This document shows positions 6,839 through 15,354 of a stretch of DNA of 26,153 nt, one piece after another (the first letter of the stretch is position 1; each line of letters starts with the position of its first letter). This DNA comes from CAVXAE01 sp044225565 (GTDB taxonomy: Bacteria > Pseudomonadota > Gammaproteobacteria > Steroidobacterales > Steroidobacteraceae): contig JBGAIL010000057.1 of NCBI GenBank assembly GCA_044225565.1, positions 1 to 26,153 on the forward strand, given 5' to 3'. Position numbers and translations under genes: made by a program. The notes below the pieces were generated by a model. That model searched no databases and was not told the DNA's origin. It saw only the letters and a program-made list of their open reading frames with translations.

Positions 6839-7594
6839 TTGCCGCAGTCGTTCATCGCCAACGCCATCGTGCGGGCCGCGCGCGGCCTGCCTGGCTATCC
6901 GCGCCTCGAAGTGCTGGATCTCAGCTGCGGCCGCGGCGAGCTGCTCTCACGCCTGGCGAGCGATGGCTGCACCGTGCGCGGCTCCCACTACCGCGCGGAC
7001 GACTACAAGCTGGCCGAGGAGCACACACCGCTTTACACCGCGGGCCTCACGATCGACCCAGGCATCGATCTCACCCAGCCGCTGCCGTACTCGAGCGCTT
7101 CGCGGGACATGGTCCTGCTGAGCGAGGTGGTCGAGCACCTGCCGGACTGGATCCCGGTGGTCCGCGAGGCGGCGCGCATCCTGCGGCCGGGCGGGCATCT
7201 GCTGCTGACCACTCCAAACGTGCACCGCCTGCATTCGCGGCTGCAGTTCTTCCTTACCGGCACGCACAAGCTCATCCGCCGCCGCACGGGCTGGGATCTC
7301 GCCGCGGGTGACCTCTACGCCTATCACATCAATCCCGTGGACTTTCCGTTGCTGCATACCGTGCTGCACCAGGAAGGGCTGCGCGTGAGCTCCCTGAAGT
7401 TCACGCGTTTCAAATGGGAGCACTCCTGGCTGCTGCTGCTCTATCCGCTCGTGGCGCTCGCCACATGGGTCGAGATGCGCAAGGAGATCGAGAGCGAGCG
7501 GCAGCGCGAAGGCGTGCGCGACCTGCGGCGGTGGATGCTGAGCCCCGCGATGCTCGCCAGCGAGCAGCTGATGGTGGTGGCGCGCAAGTCGTGA
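6839..7594 (+). CDS. Class I SAM-dependent methyltransferase
   Basis: The 251-residue protein has a Rossmann-type methyltransferase core. Motif I is VLDLSCGRGE at about 25-34, followed by an acidic loop (YRADDYKLAEE), a DMVLLSEVVEHLPDW segment (motif IV/post-IV) and LRPGGHLLLTTPNVHRL. The C-terminal part has a hydrophobic stretch (WLLLLYPLVALATWV) that could touch the membrane. The acceptor is unknown. The start is taken at TTG 6839, because no ATG or GTG lies between the preceding stop (6785-6787) and motif I at a sensible distance; a purine-rich GGGGGCGGG sits just ahead. It overlaps the next gene by four bases (GTGA), so the two are translationally coupled and probably act on the same glycan or lipid. 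Confidence 0.87.
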   Translation: MPQSFIANAIVRAARGLPGYPRLEVLDLSCGRGELLSRLASDGCTVRGSHYRADDYKLAEEHTPLYTAGLTIDPGIDLTQPLPYSSASRDMVLLSEVVEHLPDWIPVVREAARILRPGGHLLLTTPNVHRLHSRLQFFLTGTHKLIRRRTGWDLAAGDLYAYHINPVDFPLLHTVLHQEGLRVSSLKFTRFKWEHSWLLLLYPLVALATWVEMRKEIESERQREGVRDLRRWMLSPAMLASEQLMVVARKS

Positions 7595-8673
7595 ACGCGG
7601 CGGGCCCGCGGCTGCTGTTCGTGCCGGTGTCCGGTCCCAGCGGCATGGGAGAGTATGGCCGCGCGCTCGCCATGGCGCATGCCATCAAGGCTCGCGTGCC
7701 ACAGGCTTCCGTCCAGTTCGTGCTGAGCCGCGAGGCGCCTTACGCAGCGGAGGCGCCATTTCCCGCGACGCTGCTGTCGTCCTCGCCCACGTTCCACTCT
7801 CCGGAAGTCGCGGCGCTCATCCGGGAATTCCAGCCGCACGTGGTGATATTCGACAACGCTGGTCGTACCGCGCAGCTACGAGCTGCACACTGCAGTGGCG
7901 CGAGAGTGGTGTTCGTGAGCGCGCGGGCGCGGCAACGTCGCAAGGCGTTCCGGCTGCGCTGGATGCGTCTCATCGATGAGCACTGGATCGCGTACCCGCA
8001 GCTGCTTGCCGGCGCGCCAGGCTTTCTCGAGCGGATGAAGCTCGGCGTGTTCGGTCGGCCGAGAATGCGCTTCCTCGATCCGGTCCTGCCCGGACCCGAC
8101 GCTGCCGTTGCCGCAGGCGTGCTGGCCCGGTTCGGTTTGCGCTCAAACGAATACGTCGCTGTGGTTCCTGGTGGTGGCACCGAGCATCCCGGCATGGGCG
8201 CTGCGCTTCGCGCCATCGCCGGCGCCGCATCCCGGCTTGCCCAGGGTGGAATTCGCACGGTGCTGGTGGGTCTGGAGGCGACGGAAGATGACGGCAGCGA
8301 GCCGCTGCTGCATCGCTCGCCGCGAATGCCTGTCCCCGAGCTGGTGGAATTGCTCCGGAACGCGCGCATGGTGGTCACGAACGGTGGATACACTTTGCTG
8401 CAGGCACTGGCCTGCGATCGCCCTTGCCTGGCGGTGCCGCTGGCCAAAGACCAGTCGACGCGGGTGGATCGCTGCGTCGCCGCAGGTCTGGCCTTGAGGG
8501 GCGAGGCGGATGCGGCGGCACTGGAGCGCGCCGTCGTGGACGCGTCGGGCGATTTCGCGCGCCTCGAGGCGATGCGCCTGGCACGCGAGCGCGCCGGCAT
8601 CACGAACGGGGCGCGGACGGTAGCGGATGCGCTCGCAGATCTGGCGAGCCGGATGCCGGGCAGTGGGCGCTAG
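7591..8673 (+). CDS. MurG/GT28-like glycosyltransferase
   Basis: The 360-residue protein has the two-domain look of GT-B glycosyltransferases related to MurG and UDP-glycosyltransferases. The N-terminal domain opens with RLLFVPVSGPSGMGEYGRA, and HVVIFDNAGR appears mid-domain. The C-terminal nucleotide-sugar half has VAVVPGGGTEHPG and then VVTNGGYTLLQALACDRPC followed by AVPLAKDQ. That last pattern (a GGY/GG-x-E-like helix, then P and DQ) matches the donor-binding end of GT28 enzymes. The exact donor and acceptor are unknown, and it is not MurG itself because the typical acceptor-site motifs are missing. The start is a GTG at 7591 overlapping the methyltransferase stop. Co-translation suggests a joint role in a surface glycan or glycolipid; this is inference. 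Confidence 0.82.
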   Translation: MNAAGPRLLFVPVSGPSGMGEYGRALAMAHAIKARVPQASVQFVLSREAPYAAEAPFPATLLSSSPTFHSPEVAALIREFQPHVVIFDNAGRTAQLRAAHCSGARVVFVSARARQRRKAFRLRWMRLIDEHWIAYPQLLAGAPGFLERMKLGVFGRPRMRFLDPVLPGPDAAVAAGVLARFGLRSNEYVAVVPGGGTEHPGMGAALRAIAGAASRLAQGGIRTVLVGLEATEDDGSEPLLHRSPRMPVPELVELLRNARMVVTNGGYTLLQALACDRPCLAVPLAKDQSTRVDRCVAAGLALRGEADAAALERAVVDASGDFARLEAMRLARERAGITNGARTVADALADLASRMPGSGR

Positions 8674-8678
8674 AGGCC

Positions 8679-9473
8679 CTAGGCAGCCGAGCAGGCGGAC
8701 GGTGGCTTGCCGGCGACGCGCTCCGGCTCGATCCAGACGACCTCGGTGAGCAGCGTGCCGTCGGGCTTGAGCTCGAAGGTGCGGTAGGCTGGCGGCCGGA
8801 CGTCCACCTCGAACTGGTCGGCGTGGGGCATGAACTGCGCGCAGGTGGAGGGCGTGGAGATCAGCCGGACGCCCTTGCGCAGCGAATCGTACGCTTGGTG
8901 CACGTGCCCCCACACCACGGCGCGCACGTTGCGGTGCTTGTCGATGACGGTGAGGAATTCGCTGGCATTCTCCAGCCCCACCTGATCCAGCCAGCGGCTG
9001 GACATGGATACCGGATGGTGATGCAGGCAGACGAGCACATGCTTCGATGGCGCGCCGGCGAGCGCTCGGTCCAGATCCGAGAGCGCCGCGGCGCTCAGCT
9101 TGCCGCCGGCGGAGCCGGCGACGCAGCTGTCGAGAAGCACGATGCGCCAGGCGCCGAGATCCACGTGGCCGCCGAGCACGAACGGCTTCTCGCCGAGCGC
9201 GCTGCGCATGGCCAGCGGATCATCGTGGTTGCCCGGCAGGCACAGCACCGGCACGCCGAAATCGGCGAACAGGCGCTTGAAATGGGGATAGCCGGCGGGA
9301 TCGTCCTGCACGATGTCGCCCGTGACCAGCATCGCATCCACGGGCCAGTCCCGCATGCGTGCGCAGGCGAGCGCGCGCTTGAGCGCGGGCAGGGTCTGAA
9401 CGCCGCGCAGCGATTCGGTCGCGCTGCCGTACAGGTGCGTATCCGTGAATTGCAACAGGCGCAGGACGCTCAT
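8679..9473 (-). CDS. cpdA: 3',5'-cyclic-AMP phosphodiesterase (CpdA-like metallophosphatase)
   Basis: It probably hydrolyses cAMP to AMP in the cytosol and so damps CRP-type signalling. The 264-residue protein carries the calcineurin-like metal motifs in order: DTH (Asp11, His13), GD at 52-53, GNHD at 81-84, a HHH cluster (VCLHHHPVSM) and GHVH. The spacing and the SATESLRGVQT segment after the first motif match CpdA/Icc of E. coli. The start at 9473 gives MSVLRLLQFTDTHL; an upstream in-frame ATG at 9524 would add an unlikely leader. The gene converges on the glycosyltransferase gene, with five bases between the stops. cAMP specificity is inferred from family resemblance. Confidence 0.87.
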   Translation of the reverse strand: MSVLRLLQFTDTHLYGSATESLRGVQTLPALKRALACARMRDWPVDAMLVTGDIVQDDPAGYPHFKRLFADFGVPVLCLPGNHDDPLAMRSALGEKPFVLGGHVDLGAWRIVLLDSCVAGSAGGKLSAAALSDLDRALAGAPSKHVLVCLHHHPVSMSSRWLDQVGLENASEFLTVIDKHRNVRAVVWGHVHQAYDSLRKGVRLISTPSTCAQFMPHADQFEVDVRPPAYRTFELKPDGTLLTEVVWIEPERVAGKPPSACSAA

Positions 9474-9563
9474 GGTCGCGAGATCGTAACAAAGGGCCGT
9501 GGGACCCTGAGTGAACTGGGTCAAGGCGGGGTTCTCGCAGACTGTGACGTGGCGCGGGCATGA

Positions 9564-9592
9564 TTGCTGCCGCCGGCCCCGTCATGGACAAT
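9564..9592 (+). promoter_or_regulatory. Candidate sigma-70 promoter for the tkt-gap-pgk-pyk operon
   Basis: TTGCTG (9564-9569) and GACAAT (9587-9592) are spaced by 17 bases, 104 bases upstream of the tkt start. The match to consensus is moderate (3 of 6 and 4 of 6). Transcription would start near 9599 and place all three leader hairpins in the 5' untranslated region. Confidence 0.35.
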
Positions 9593-9605
9593 AACCGGCT
9601 TCCTA

Positions 9606-9672
9606 CGGCCTGTGGCCGGATTTACGGGGCTCACGATGTGAACCCCGTTCGGACAGCGGCGCGAAGCGCGCC
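9606..9672 (+). promoter_or_regulatory. Three-hairpin leader upstream of tkt
   Basis: Three short inverted repeats follow one another between the predicted promoter and the start of tkt: 9606-9610 with 9614-9618; 9625-9634 with 9638-9647 (nine of ten pairs, loop GAT); and 9658-9663 with 9667-9672 (six pairs). None is followed by a T-run. The middle one, with TCAC-GAT-GTGA at its core, could equally be a protein-binding operator in DNA. Tkt has no clear Shine-Dalgarno sequence, so the leader may influence translation; this is inference. Confidence 0.45.
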
Positions 9673-9696
9673 GGAAGACGGGTAAGACATATCTCA

Positions 9697-11712
9697 ATGA
9701 GCAATCGCAGAGAACTCGCCAACGCCATCCGTGCCCTCGCGATGGATGCCGTGCAGCAGGCCAATTCCGGGCATCCCGGCGCGCCCATGGGCATGGCGGA
9801 CATCGCCGAGGTGCTGTGGCGCGAGGTGCTGAGGCACAACCCGGCCAATCCGCTCTGGGTGAACCGCGACCGCTTCGTGCTCTCGAACGGCCACGCCTCG
9901 ATGCTGCTCTATGCGCTGCTGCATCTGACGGGCTACCCGCTCACCATCGACGACATCAAGCATTTCCGCAGGCTGGGCTCGCACACCCCGGGCCATCCCG
10001 AGCACGACCCGCGGCTCGGCATCGAGACGACCACCGGCCCGCTGGGCCAGGGCCTGGCGAACGCGGTGGGCATGGCGCTCGCGGAGAAGCTCCTCGCCGC
10101 GCGCTTCAACCGTCCGGGCCTCGAGATCGTCGACCATCATACGTACGTGTTCATGGGCGACGGCTGCCTCATGGAAGACATCTCGCACGAGGCCTGCTCG
10201 CTCGCCGGAACGCTCGGGCTCGGCAAGCTCATCGGTGTCTACGACGACAACGGCATCTCCATCGACGGCAAGGTGCAGGGCTGGTTCACCGACGACACGC
10301 CGAAGCGCTTCGAGGCCTACGGCTGGCATGTGGTGCCGAACGTGGATGGCCACGATGCCGAAGCGGTCGCTGCGGCCATCCGCGCCGCGCGCGCGGAAAA
10401 GAGCAGGCCCTCGCTCATCTGCTGCAAGACCATCATCGGCTGGGGGGCGCCCAACAAGCAGGGCACCAAGGCCACGCACGGCGAAGCGCTGGGCGCGGAA
10501 GAAGTGGCCGCTGCGCGCAAGGCGCTCGGCTGGACTTCCCCGCCGTTCGAGATTCCCGCGGAGATCCGCAAGCAGTGGGATTGCCGCGAGGCGGGCGCGA
10601 AGGCCGAAGTGCAGTGGAATGAGCTCTTCGCGCGCTACCGCGCGCAGCATGCGGATCTCGCGAAAGAGTTCGAACGGCGCGTGAAGGGTGATCTGCCGCC
10701 CGAGTGGAGCCAGGCCGTCGCCGAAGCGATGGCCACCGCCGCGAAGCAGACCGCGGCGCAGGCCACCCGCCAGTCCTCGCAGGCCATGCTCAACGCCCTC
10801 GCGCCGCGGGTGCCGGAGTTCCTCGGCGGCTCGGCGGATCTCACGGGATCCAACAACACCAACACCAAAGCGTCGAAGCCGGTCACCCACGACGACTTCA
10901 CCGGCGATTACATCTACTACGGCGTTCGCGAGTTCGGCATGACGGCGATGATGAACGGCATCGCGCTGCACGGCGGCTTCATTCCTTTCGGCGGTACGTT
11001 CCTCGTGTTCTCGGATTACGCGCGCAACGCGGTGCGCCTCGGCGCGCTCATGCACCAGCGCGTCATCCATGTGTACACGCACGATTCCATCGGTCTCGGC
11101 GAAGACGGCCCTACGCATCAGCCCATCGAGCATCTCGCCTCGTTGCGCGCCATGCCGGACCTCAGCATGTGGCGACCGTGCGATGCGGCGGAGACAGCCG
11201 TGTCCTGGGTCGCGGCCATCGAGCGCAAGGACGGGCCGACGGCGCTCATCCTCACGCGCCAGGCGCTCGAGCAGCAGCCGCGCACCACGCAGCAGGTCGC
11301 GGATATCCGCCGCGGCGGGTACGTTCTCATCGAAGCCGATGGAGCTGGTGGCTCGTCACTCCCTGAAGGCATCGTGATCGCCACCGGCTCGGAAGTCGCC
11401 CTGGCGGCCGCGGCGGTGCGCAAGCTCAATGGCGAGGGCCGCCGCATTCGGCTGGTTTCCATGCCGTCCACAGACGTTTTCGATGCGCAGGACGCCGCTT
11501 ACCGCAACTCCGTGCTCCCGTCCGGAGTGACAATACGCGTGGCCGTCGAGGCCGCCGCCACGCAGTCCTGGTGGCGCTACGTGGGAAGCGGCGGCCGCGT
11601 CATCGGCATCGACCGCTTCGGCGCCTCGGGCAAGGCGAGCGATCTATTCCCCCATTTCGGATTCACCGCCGACGCCGTCGAGCGGGCGGTCCGCGAGTTA
11701 CTACAAGGCTGA
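9697..11712 (+). CDS. tkt: Transketolase
   Basis: It transfers two-carbon ketol units between sugar phosphates with thiamine diphosphate and Mg2+, linking the pentose phosphate pathway to glycolysis. The 671-residue protein is full length. It starts with RELANAIRALAMDAVQQANSGHPGAPMGMA, has the thiamine-binding GDG at 154-156 followed by DISHEACSLAG and DDNGISIDG, and in the second domain GVREFGMTAMMNGIALHGG with EDGPTHQPIEHLASLRAMP, the strongly conserved pyrimidine-domain signature. It is the first gene of a four-gene operon; gap starts 14 bases after its stop. The ATG at 9697 is the only sensible start, although no good ribosome-binding site precedes it. Confidence 0.97.
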   Translation: MSNRRELANAIRALAMDAVQQANSGHPGAPMGMADIAEVLWREVLRHNPANPLWVNRDRFVLSNGHASMLLYALLHLTGYPLTIDDIKHFRRLGSHTPGHPEHDPRLGIETTTGPLGQGLANAVGMALAEKLLAARFNRPGLEIVDHHTYVFMGDGCLMEDISHEACSLAGTLGLGKLIGVYDDNGISIDGKVQGWFTDDTPKRFEAYGWHVVPNVDGHDAEAVAAAIRAARAEKSRPSLICCKTIIGWGAPNKQGTKATHGEALGAEEVAAARKALGWTSPPFEIPAEIRKQWDCREAGAKAEVQWNELFARYRAQHADLAKEFERRVKGDLPPEWSQAVAEAMATAAKQTAAQATRQSSQAMLNALAPRVPEFLGGSADLTGSNNTNTKASKPVTHDDFTGDYIYYGVREFGMTAMMNGIALHGGFIPFGGTFLVFSDYARNAVRLGALMHQRVIHVYTHDSIGLGEDGPTHQPIEHLASLRAMPDLSMWRPCDAAETAVSWVAAIERKDGPTALILTRQALEQQPRTTQQVADIRRGGYVLIEADGAGGSSLPEGIVIATGSEVALAAAAVRKLNGEGRRIRLVSMPSTDVFDAQDAAYRNSVLPSGVTIRVAVEAAATQSWWRYVGSGGRVIGIDRFGASGKASDLFPHFGFTADAVERAVRELLQG

Positions 11713-11726
11713 GAGGACACACAGAC

Positions 11727-12740
11727 ATGGCGATCAAGGTGGGCATCAACGGTTACGGCCGCATCGGCCGCAACATCCTGCGGGCGCTGTACGAGGCGAA
11801 GCGCACGAAGGACATCCAAATCGTCGCGATCAACGACCTGGGCGACGCCAAGACCAATGCCCATCTCACGCGCCACGACACCACCCACGGCCGCTTCCCC
11901 GGCAAGGTGGAAGTGGACGGGGATTCGCTGGTGGTGGACGGCGACCGCATCCGCGTCGTCGCGGAGCGCGATCCTTCCAAGCTGCCGTGGGGCGAGCTGG
12001 GCGTGGACACGGTGCTCGAGTGCACTGGCCTCTTCACCAGCAAGGCGAAGGCGGGCGCGCACCTGAAGGGCGGCGCGAAGCGCGTGGTCATCTCCGCGCC
12101 TGGCGGTGAGGACGTGGATGCCACGGTCGTCTATGGCGTGAACCACAACGTGCTCAAGAGCTCCTTCACCGTCATCTCGAACGCGTCCTGCACCACGAAT
12201 TGCCTCGCGCCCGTGGCGAAGGTGCTGCACGAGAAGATCGGCATCACCGCCGGCGTCATGAACACCGTGCACGCCTACACCAACGACCAGGTGCTCTCCG
12301 ACGTGTATCACTCGGACCTGCGCCGGGCACGCTCCGCCACCATGTCGCAGATCCCGACCAAGACGGGCGCCGCGGCGGCCGTGGGCCTGGTGCTGCCGGA
12401 GCTCAAGGGCAGGCTGGATGGCTTCTCGGTGCGGGTGCCGACCATCAACGTCTCCCTGGTGGACCTGAGCTTCATCGCCAAGCGCGCCACCAGCGTCGAT
12501 GAGATCAACAAGGTGATGAAGGAAGCGAGCGACGGCGCCATGAAGGGCATCGTGGCCTACAACACCGAGCCGCTGGTCTCCGTGGACTTCAACCACGACC
12601 CGCACTCCGCCACCTTCGACGCCACGCTCACCAAGGTGATCGACGGCACGCTGGTGAAGGTCTGCGCCTGGTACGACAACGAGTGGGGCTTCTCGAACCG
12701 CATGCTCGACACCACGCTCGCGTGGTCGAAGGCCTCGTGA
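11727..12740 (+). CDS. gap: Glyceraldehyde-3-phosphate dehydrogenase, type I
   Basis: It oxidises glyceraldehyde 3-phosphate to 1,3-bisphosphoglycerate with NAD(P)+ and phosphate. The 337-residue protein has the Rossmann start KVGINGYGRIGRN, the acidic INDL at 35-38 that favours NAD, the active-site SNASCTTN with Cys155, and His182 in MNTVHAYT. The C-terminal WYDNEWGFSNRM is canonical. The DLRRARSATMSQIPTKTGAA segment places it with the common proteobacterial type I enzymes. Whether it also accepts NADP cannot be decided by eye. The start at 11727 is preceded by a good GAGAGGA ribosome-binding site (11711-11717). Its TGA overlaps the preferred GTG start of pgk. Confidence 0.97.
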   Translation: MAIKVGINGYGRIGRNILRALYEAKRTKDIQIVAINDLGDAKTNAHLTRHDTTHGRFPGKVEVDGDSLVVDGDRIRVVAERDPSKLPWGELGVDTVLECTGLFTSKAKAGAHLKGGAKRVVISAPGGEDVDATVVYGVNHNVLKSSFTVISNASCTTNCLAPVAKVLHEKIGITAGVMNTVHAYTNDQVLSDVYHSDLRRARSATMSQIPTKTGAAAAVGLVLPELKGRLDGFSVRVPTINVSLVDLSFIAKRATSVDEINKVMKEASDGAMKGIVAYNTEPLVSVDFNHDPHSATFDATLTKVIDGTLVKVCAWYDNEWGFSNRMLDTTLAWSKAS

Positions 12741-13918
12741 GAGTCCTGCGGATGACGGATCTCGACCTGCGCGGCAAGCGGGTCATGATCCGGGAAGATC
12801 TCAACGTCCCGGTGCAGGACGGCGTGGTGACGAGCGATGCGCGCATCCGCGCATCGCTCCCCACCATCCGCAAGGCGCTCGAGCAGGGCGCGAAGGTCAT
12901 CCTGCTCTCGCACCTCGGCCGCCCGAAGGAGGGCGTGTACGACGAGTCGCTGTCGCTCGCGCCCGTGGCCGTACGGCTCTCCGAGCTGCTCGGCCAGCCC
13001 GTGCCGCTGCGCAAGGACTGGCTGGACGGCGTGGACTGCCAGCCCGGCCAGGCCGTGCTCTGCGAGAACGTGCGCTTCAACAAGGGCGAGAAGAAGGACG
13101 ATCCCGATCTCTCGCGCAAGATGGCGGCGCTCTGCGACATCTACGTGATGGACGCGTTCGGCACCGCGCATCGCGCGGAAGCCAGCACGCACGGCGTCGG
13201 CAAGTCCGCGAAGGTCGCGTGCGCCGGCCCGCTGCTGGTGGGCGAGCTGGATGCGCTCGAGCGCGCGCTCGAGAAGCCGGCGCGGCCGCTGGTCGCCATC
13301 GTCGCGGGGTCGAAGGTTTCCACCAAGCTCACGGTGCTGGAGTCGCTGCTCTCGAAGGTGGACCAGCTCATCGTGGGCGGCGGCATCGCGAACACGTTCC
13401 TCGCGGCCACGGGCGTCAACGTCGGCAAGTCCCTGCACGAGGCGGAGATGCTGGACGTGGCGCGCAAGCTGCTGGACGAGGCGAAGGCGCGCGGTGCCGA
13501 GATTCCGCTGCCCACGGACGTCGTCGTGGCACGCGAGTTCGCCGCCACCGCGCACGCGGACGTGCGGCCGGTCGGCGAAGTGCGCAACGAGGAGATGATC
13601 CTCGACATCGGCCCGGATACCGCCGAGCAGCTCGCGAAGCGGCTCGAGAAGGCCGGTACGGTCGTGTGGAACGGCCCGGTGGGCGTGTTCGAGTTCGACC
13701 AGTTCGGCGAAGGCACGCGGGCCATTGCGGATGCCATCGCGCGCAGCGGCGCGTTCTCGCTCGCCGGTGGCGGCGACACGCTCGCCGCCATCGAGAAGTA
13801 CGGCGTGGAGGAGGGCATCTCCTACATCTCCACCGGCGGTGGCGCCTTCCTGGAATTCGTGGAAGGCAAGGTGCTGCCCGCCGTCGCCATGCTCGAAGAG
13901 CGCGCGAAGGGCGCCTGA
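12737..13918 (+). CDS. pgk: Phosphoglycerate kinase
   Basis: It transfers phosphate from 1,3-bisphosphoglycerate to ADP, giving ATP and 3-phosphoglycerate. The 393-residue protein reads RGKRVMIREDLNVP, SHLGRPKEG, NVRFNKGEKKDD, DAFGTAHRA, AIVAGSKVSTKL and GGGDTLAA in order, all family signatures. I prefer the GTG at 12737: it overlaps the gap stop (GTGA), has GAAGG just upstream, and yields RVLRMTDLDL, which aligns residue for residue with the E. coli start (MSVIKMTDLDL). The ATG at 12752 (MTDLDL), with GAGAG eight bases ahead, is an equally usable alternative. It is translationally coupled to gap before it and to pyk after it. Confidence 0.95.
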   Translation: MRVLRMTDLDLRGKRVMIREDLNVPVQDGVVTSDARIRASLPTIRKALEQGAKVILLSHLGRPKEGVYDESLSLAPVAVRLSELLGQPVPLRKDWLDGVDCQPGQAVLCENVRFNKGEKKDDPDLSRKMAALCDIYVMDAFGTAHRAEASTHGVGKSAKVACAGPLLVGELDALERALEKPARPLVAIVAGSKVSTKLTVLESLLSKVDQLIVGGGIANTFLAATGVNVGKSLHEAEMLDVARKLLDEAKARGAEIPLPTDVVVAREFAATAHADVRPVGEVRNEEMILDIGPDTAEQLAKRLEKAGTVVWNGPVGVFEFDQFGEGTRAIADAIARSGAFSLAGGGDTLAAIEKYGVEEGISYISTGGGAFLEFVEGKVLPAVAMLEERAKGA

Positions 13919-15354
13919 TGCTCCGCCGCACCAAGATCGTCGCGACGCTGGGGCCAGCGACCGACGACCCCGCCGTGTTGCTCGAGATGATGAGTGAGGG
14001 CCTCGACGTGGTTCGGCTCACCGCGTCACACGGCACACGCGACGACCAGCGGCGGCGCCTCAGCATGATCCGCGAGGCCGCGCGCACCGCGGATCGTTCG
14101 GTGGGCGTGCTGCTCGACCTGGCCGGCCCCAAGATCCGCATCGAGAGCTTCCGCGACAAGAAGGTGATGCTCGAGGAAGGGCGGCCGTTCGCGCTCGACA
14201 CGGCGCTCGATCCCAAGGCCGGCACCGTCACGGAAGTGGGCTGCGCGTACAAGGACCTGCCCAAGGACGTGGACAAAGGCGATACGCTGCTGCTCAACGA
14301 CGGGCAGATCGTGCTCGACGTGCAGTCCGTCACCGGTACGCGCATCGACACCATCGTGCGGGTGGGCGGAGAGCTCTCGGACCGCAAGGGTCTCAATCGC
14401 CAGGGCGGCGGCATCTCCGCGCCTGCGCTCTCGGACAAGGACTGTGACGACATCAGGTTCGCGGCCGAGGTGGGCGTGGACTACCTCGCAGTGTCGTTTG
14501 CGCGCGATGCGGGTGACATCGAGCAGGCCCGCTCGCTGGTGCGCAATGCCGGCGGTCACGCGCGCATCGTGGCGAAGATCGAGCGGCAGGAGGCCGTGGC
14601 GAATCTCATCGGCATCATCGAAGCAGCGGACGTCGTCATGGTGGCCCGCGGCGATCTCGGCGTGGAGATGGGTTACGCAGAGCTCACCGGCCTGCAGAAG
14701 ACCATCATTCACGAATCACGCACGCGTCACCGCGTCGTGATCACCGCGACGCAGATGATGGAGTCGATGATCCAGAACCCCACGCCCACACGCGCCGAAG
14801 TGAGCGATGTGGCGAACGCCGTGATGGACGGCACCGATGCGGTGATGCTTTCCGCGGAGACCGCTGCGGGACGCTATCCGGTACGCGCGGTCCGCGCCAT
14901 GGCGGAAGTCATCGAGGGCGCCGAGAAATACCAGATCGCGCACGTGCGCACGCGACATCGCGCGGAAGGCGTCTTCTCCGGCACCGAAGAAGCCATCGCG
15001 ATGGCGGTGATCTACACCTCCAACCATCTCAAGCTGCGCGCCGTGGTCGCGCTGACGGAGACCGGCTCCACGCCGCTCTTCATGTCGCGCATCCGGGCGG
15101 ACCTGCCCATCTATGCGTTCACGCGCCACGAGGCGACACGCCGGCGGGTCACGCTCTATCGCGGCGTGTATCCGGTGATCTTCGACGTCACCCAGGGAGC
15201 GACCACCGAGCAGCTCTATCGCTCGATCTTCGCTCGGCTGCTGGACTTGGAGCTGGTGGATCGCGGCGATCTCGTGGTGCTCACCAAGGGCGAGCTCTCC
15301 GGTGTCGAAGGCGGCACCAACTCGCTGCAGATCCTCAAGGTGACGCTGGGCTGA
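13918..15354 (+). CDS. pyk: Pyruvate kinase (PykA-like, predicted K+-independent type)
   Basis: It makes pyruvate and ATP from phosphoenolpyruvate and ADP. The 478-residue protein has the catalytic Lys in AKIERQEA, the metal-binding VMVARGDLGVEM, TATQMMESMI and SAETAAGRYPV. At the activating-cation site it has DLAGPKIRI (67-75): Leu, Lys and Ile at the diagnostic positions indicate the K+-independent type, like E. coli PykA. The usual N-F-S-H-G motif is T-A-S-H-G (35-39), so the Asn that helps bind the monovalent cation is Thr. The ATG at 13918 overlaps the pgk stop by one base (TGATG). A short inverted repeat (15357-15363 with 15373-15379) follows the stop without a T-run. No fba gene follows, unlike many related operons. 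Confidence 0.95.
   Translation: MLRRTKIVATLGPATDDPAVLLEMMSEGLDVVRLTASHGTRDDQRRRLSMIREAARTADRSVGVLLDLAGPKIRIESFRDKKVMLEEGRPFALDTALDPKAGTVTEVGCAYKDLPKDVDKGDTLLLNDGQIVLDVQSVTGTRIDTIVRVGGELSDRKGLNRQGGGISAPALSDKDCDDIRFAAEVGVDYLAVSFARDAGDIEQARSLVRNAGGHARIVAKIERQEAVANLIGIIEAADVVMVARGDLGVEMGYAELTGLQKTIIHESRTRHRVVITATQMMESMIQNPTPTRAEVSDVANAVMDGTDAVMLSAETAAGRYPVRAVRAMAEVIEGAEKYQIAHVRTRHRAEGVFSGTEEAIAMAVIYTSNHLKLRAVVALTETGSTPLFMSRIRADLPIYAFTRHEATRRRVTLYRGVYPVIFDVTQGATTEQLYRSIFARLLDLELVDRGDLVVLTKGELSGVEGGTNSLQILKVTLG

Noticed and set aside
9694..11133. Long minus-strand open frame (479 codons) opposite tkt
   Set aside because: It is the antisense shadow of transketolase, with a low-complexity H/R/E/V/G-rich translation.
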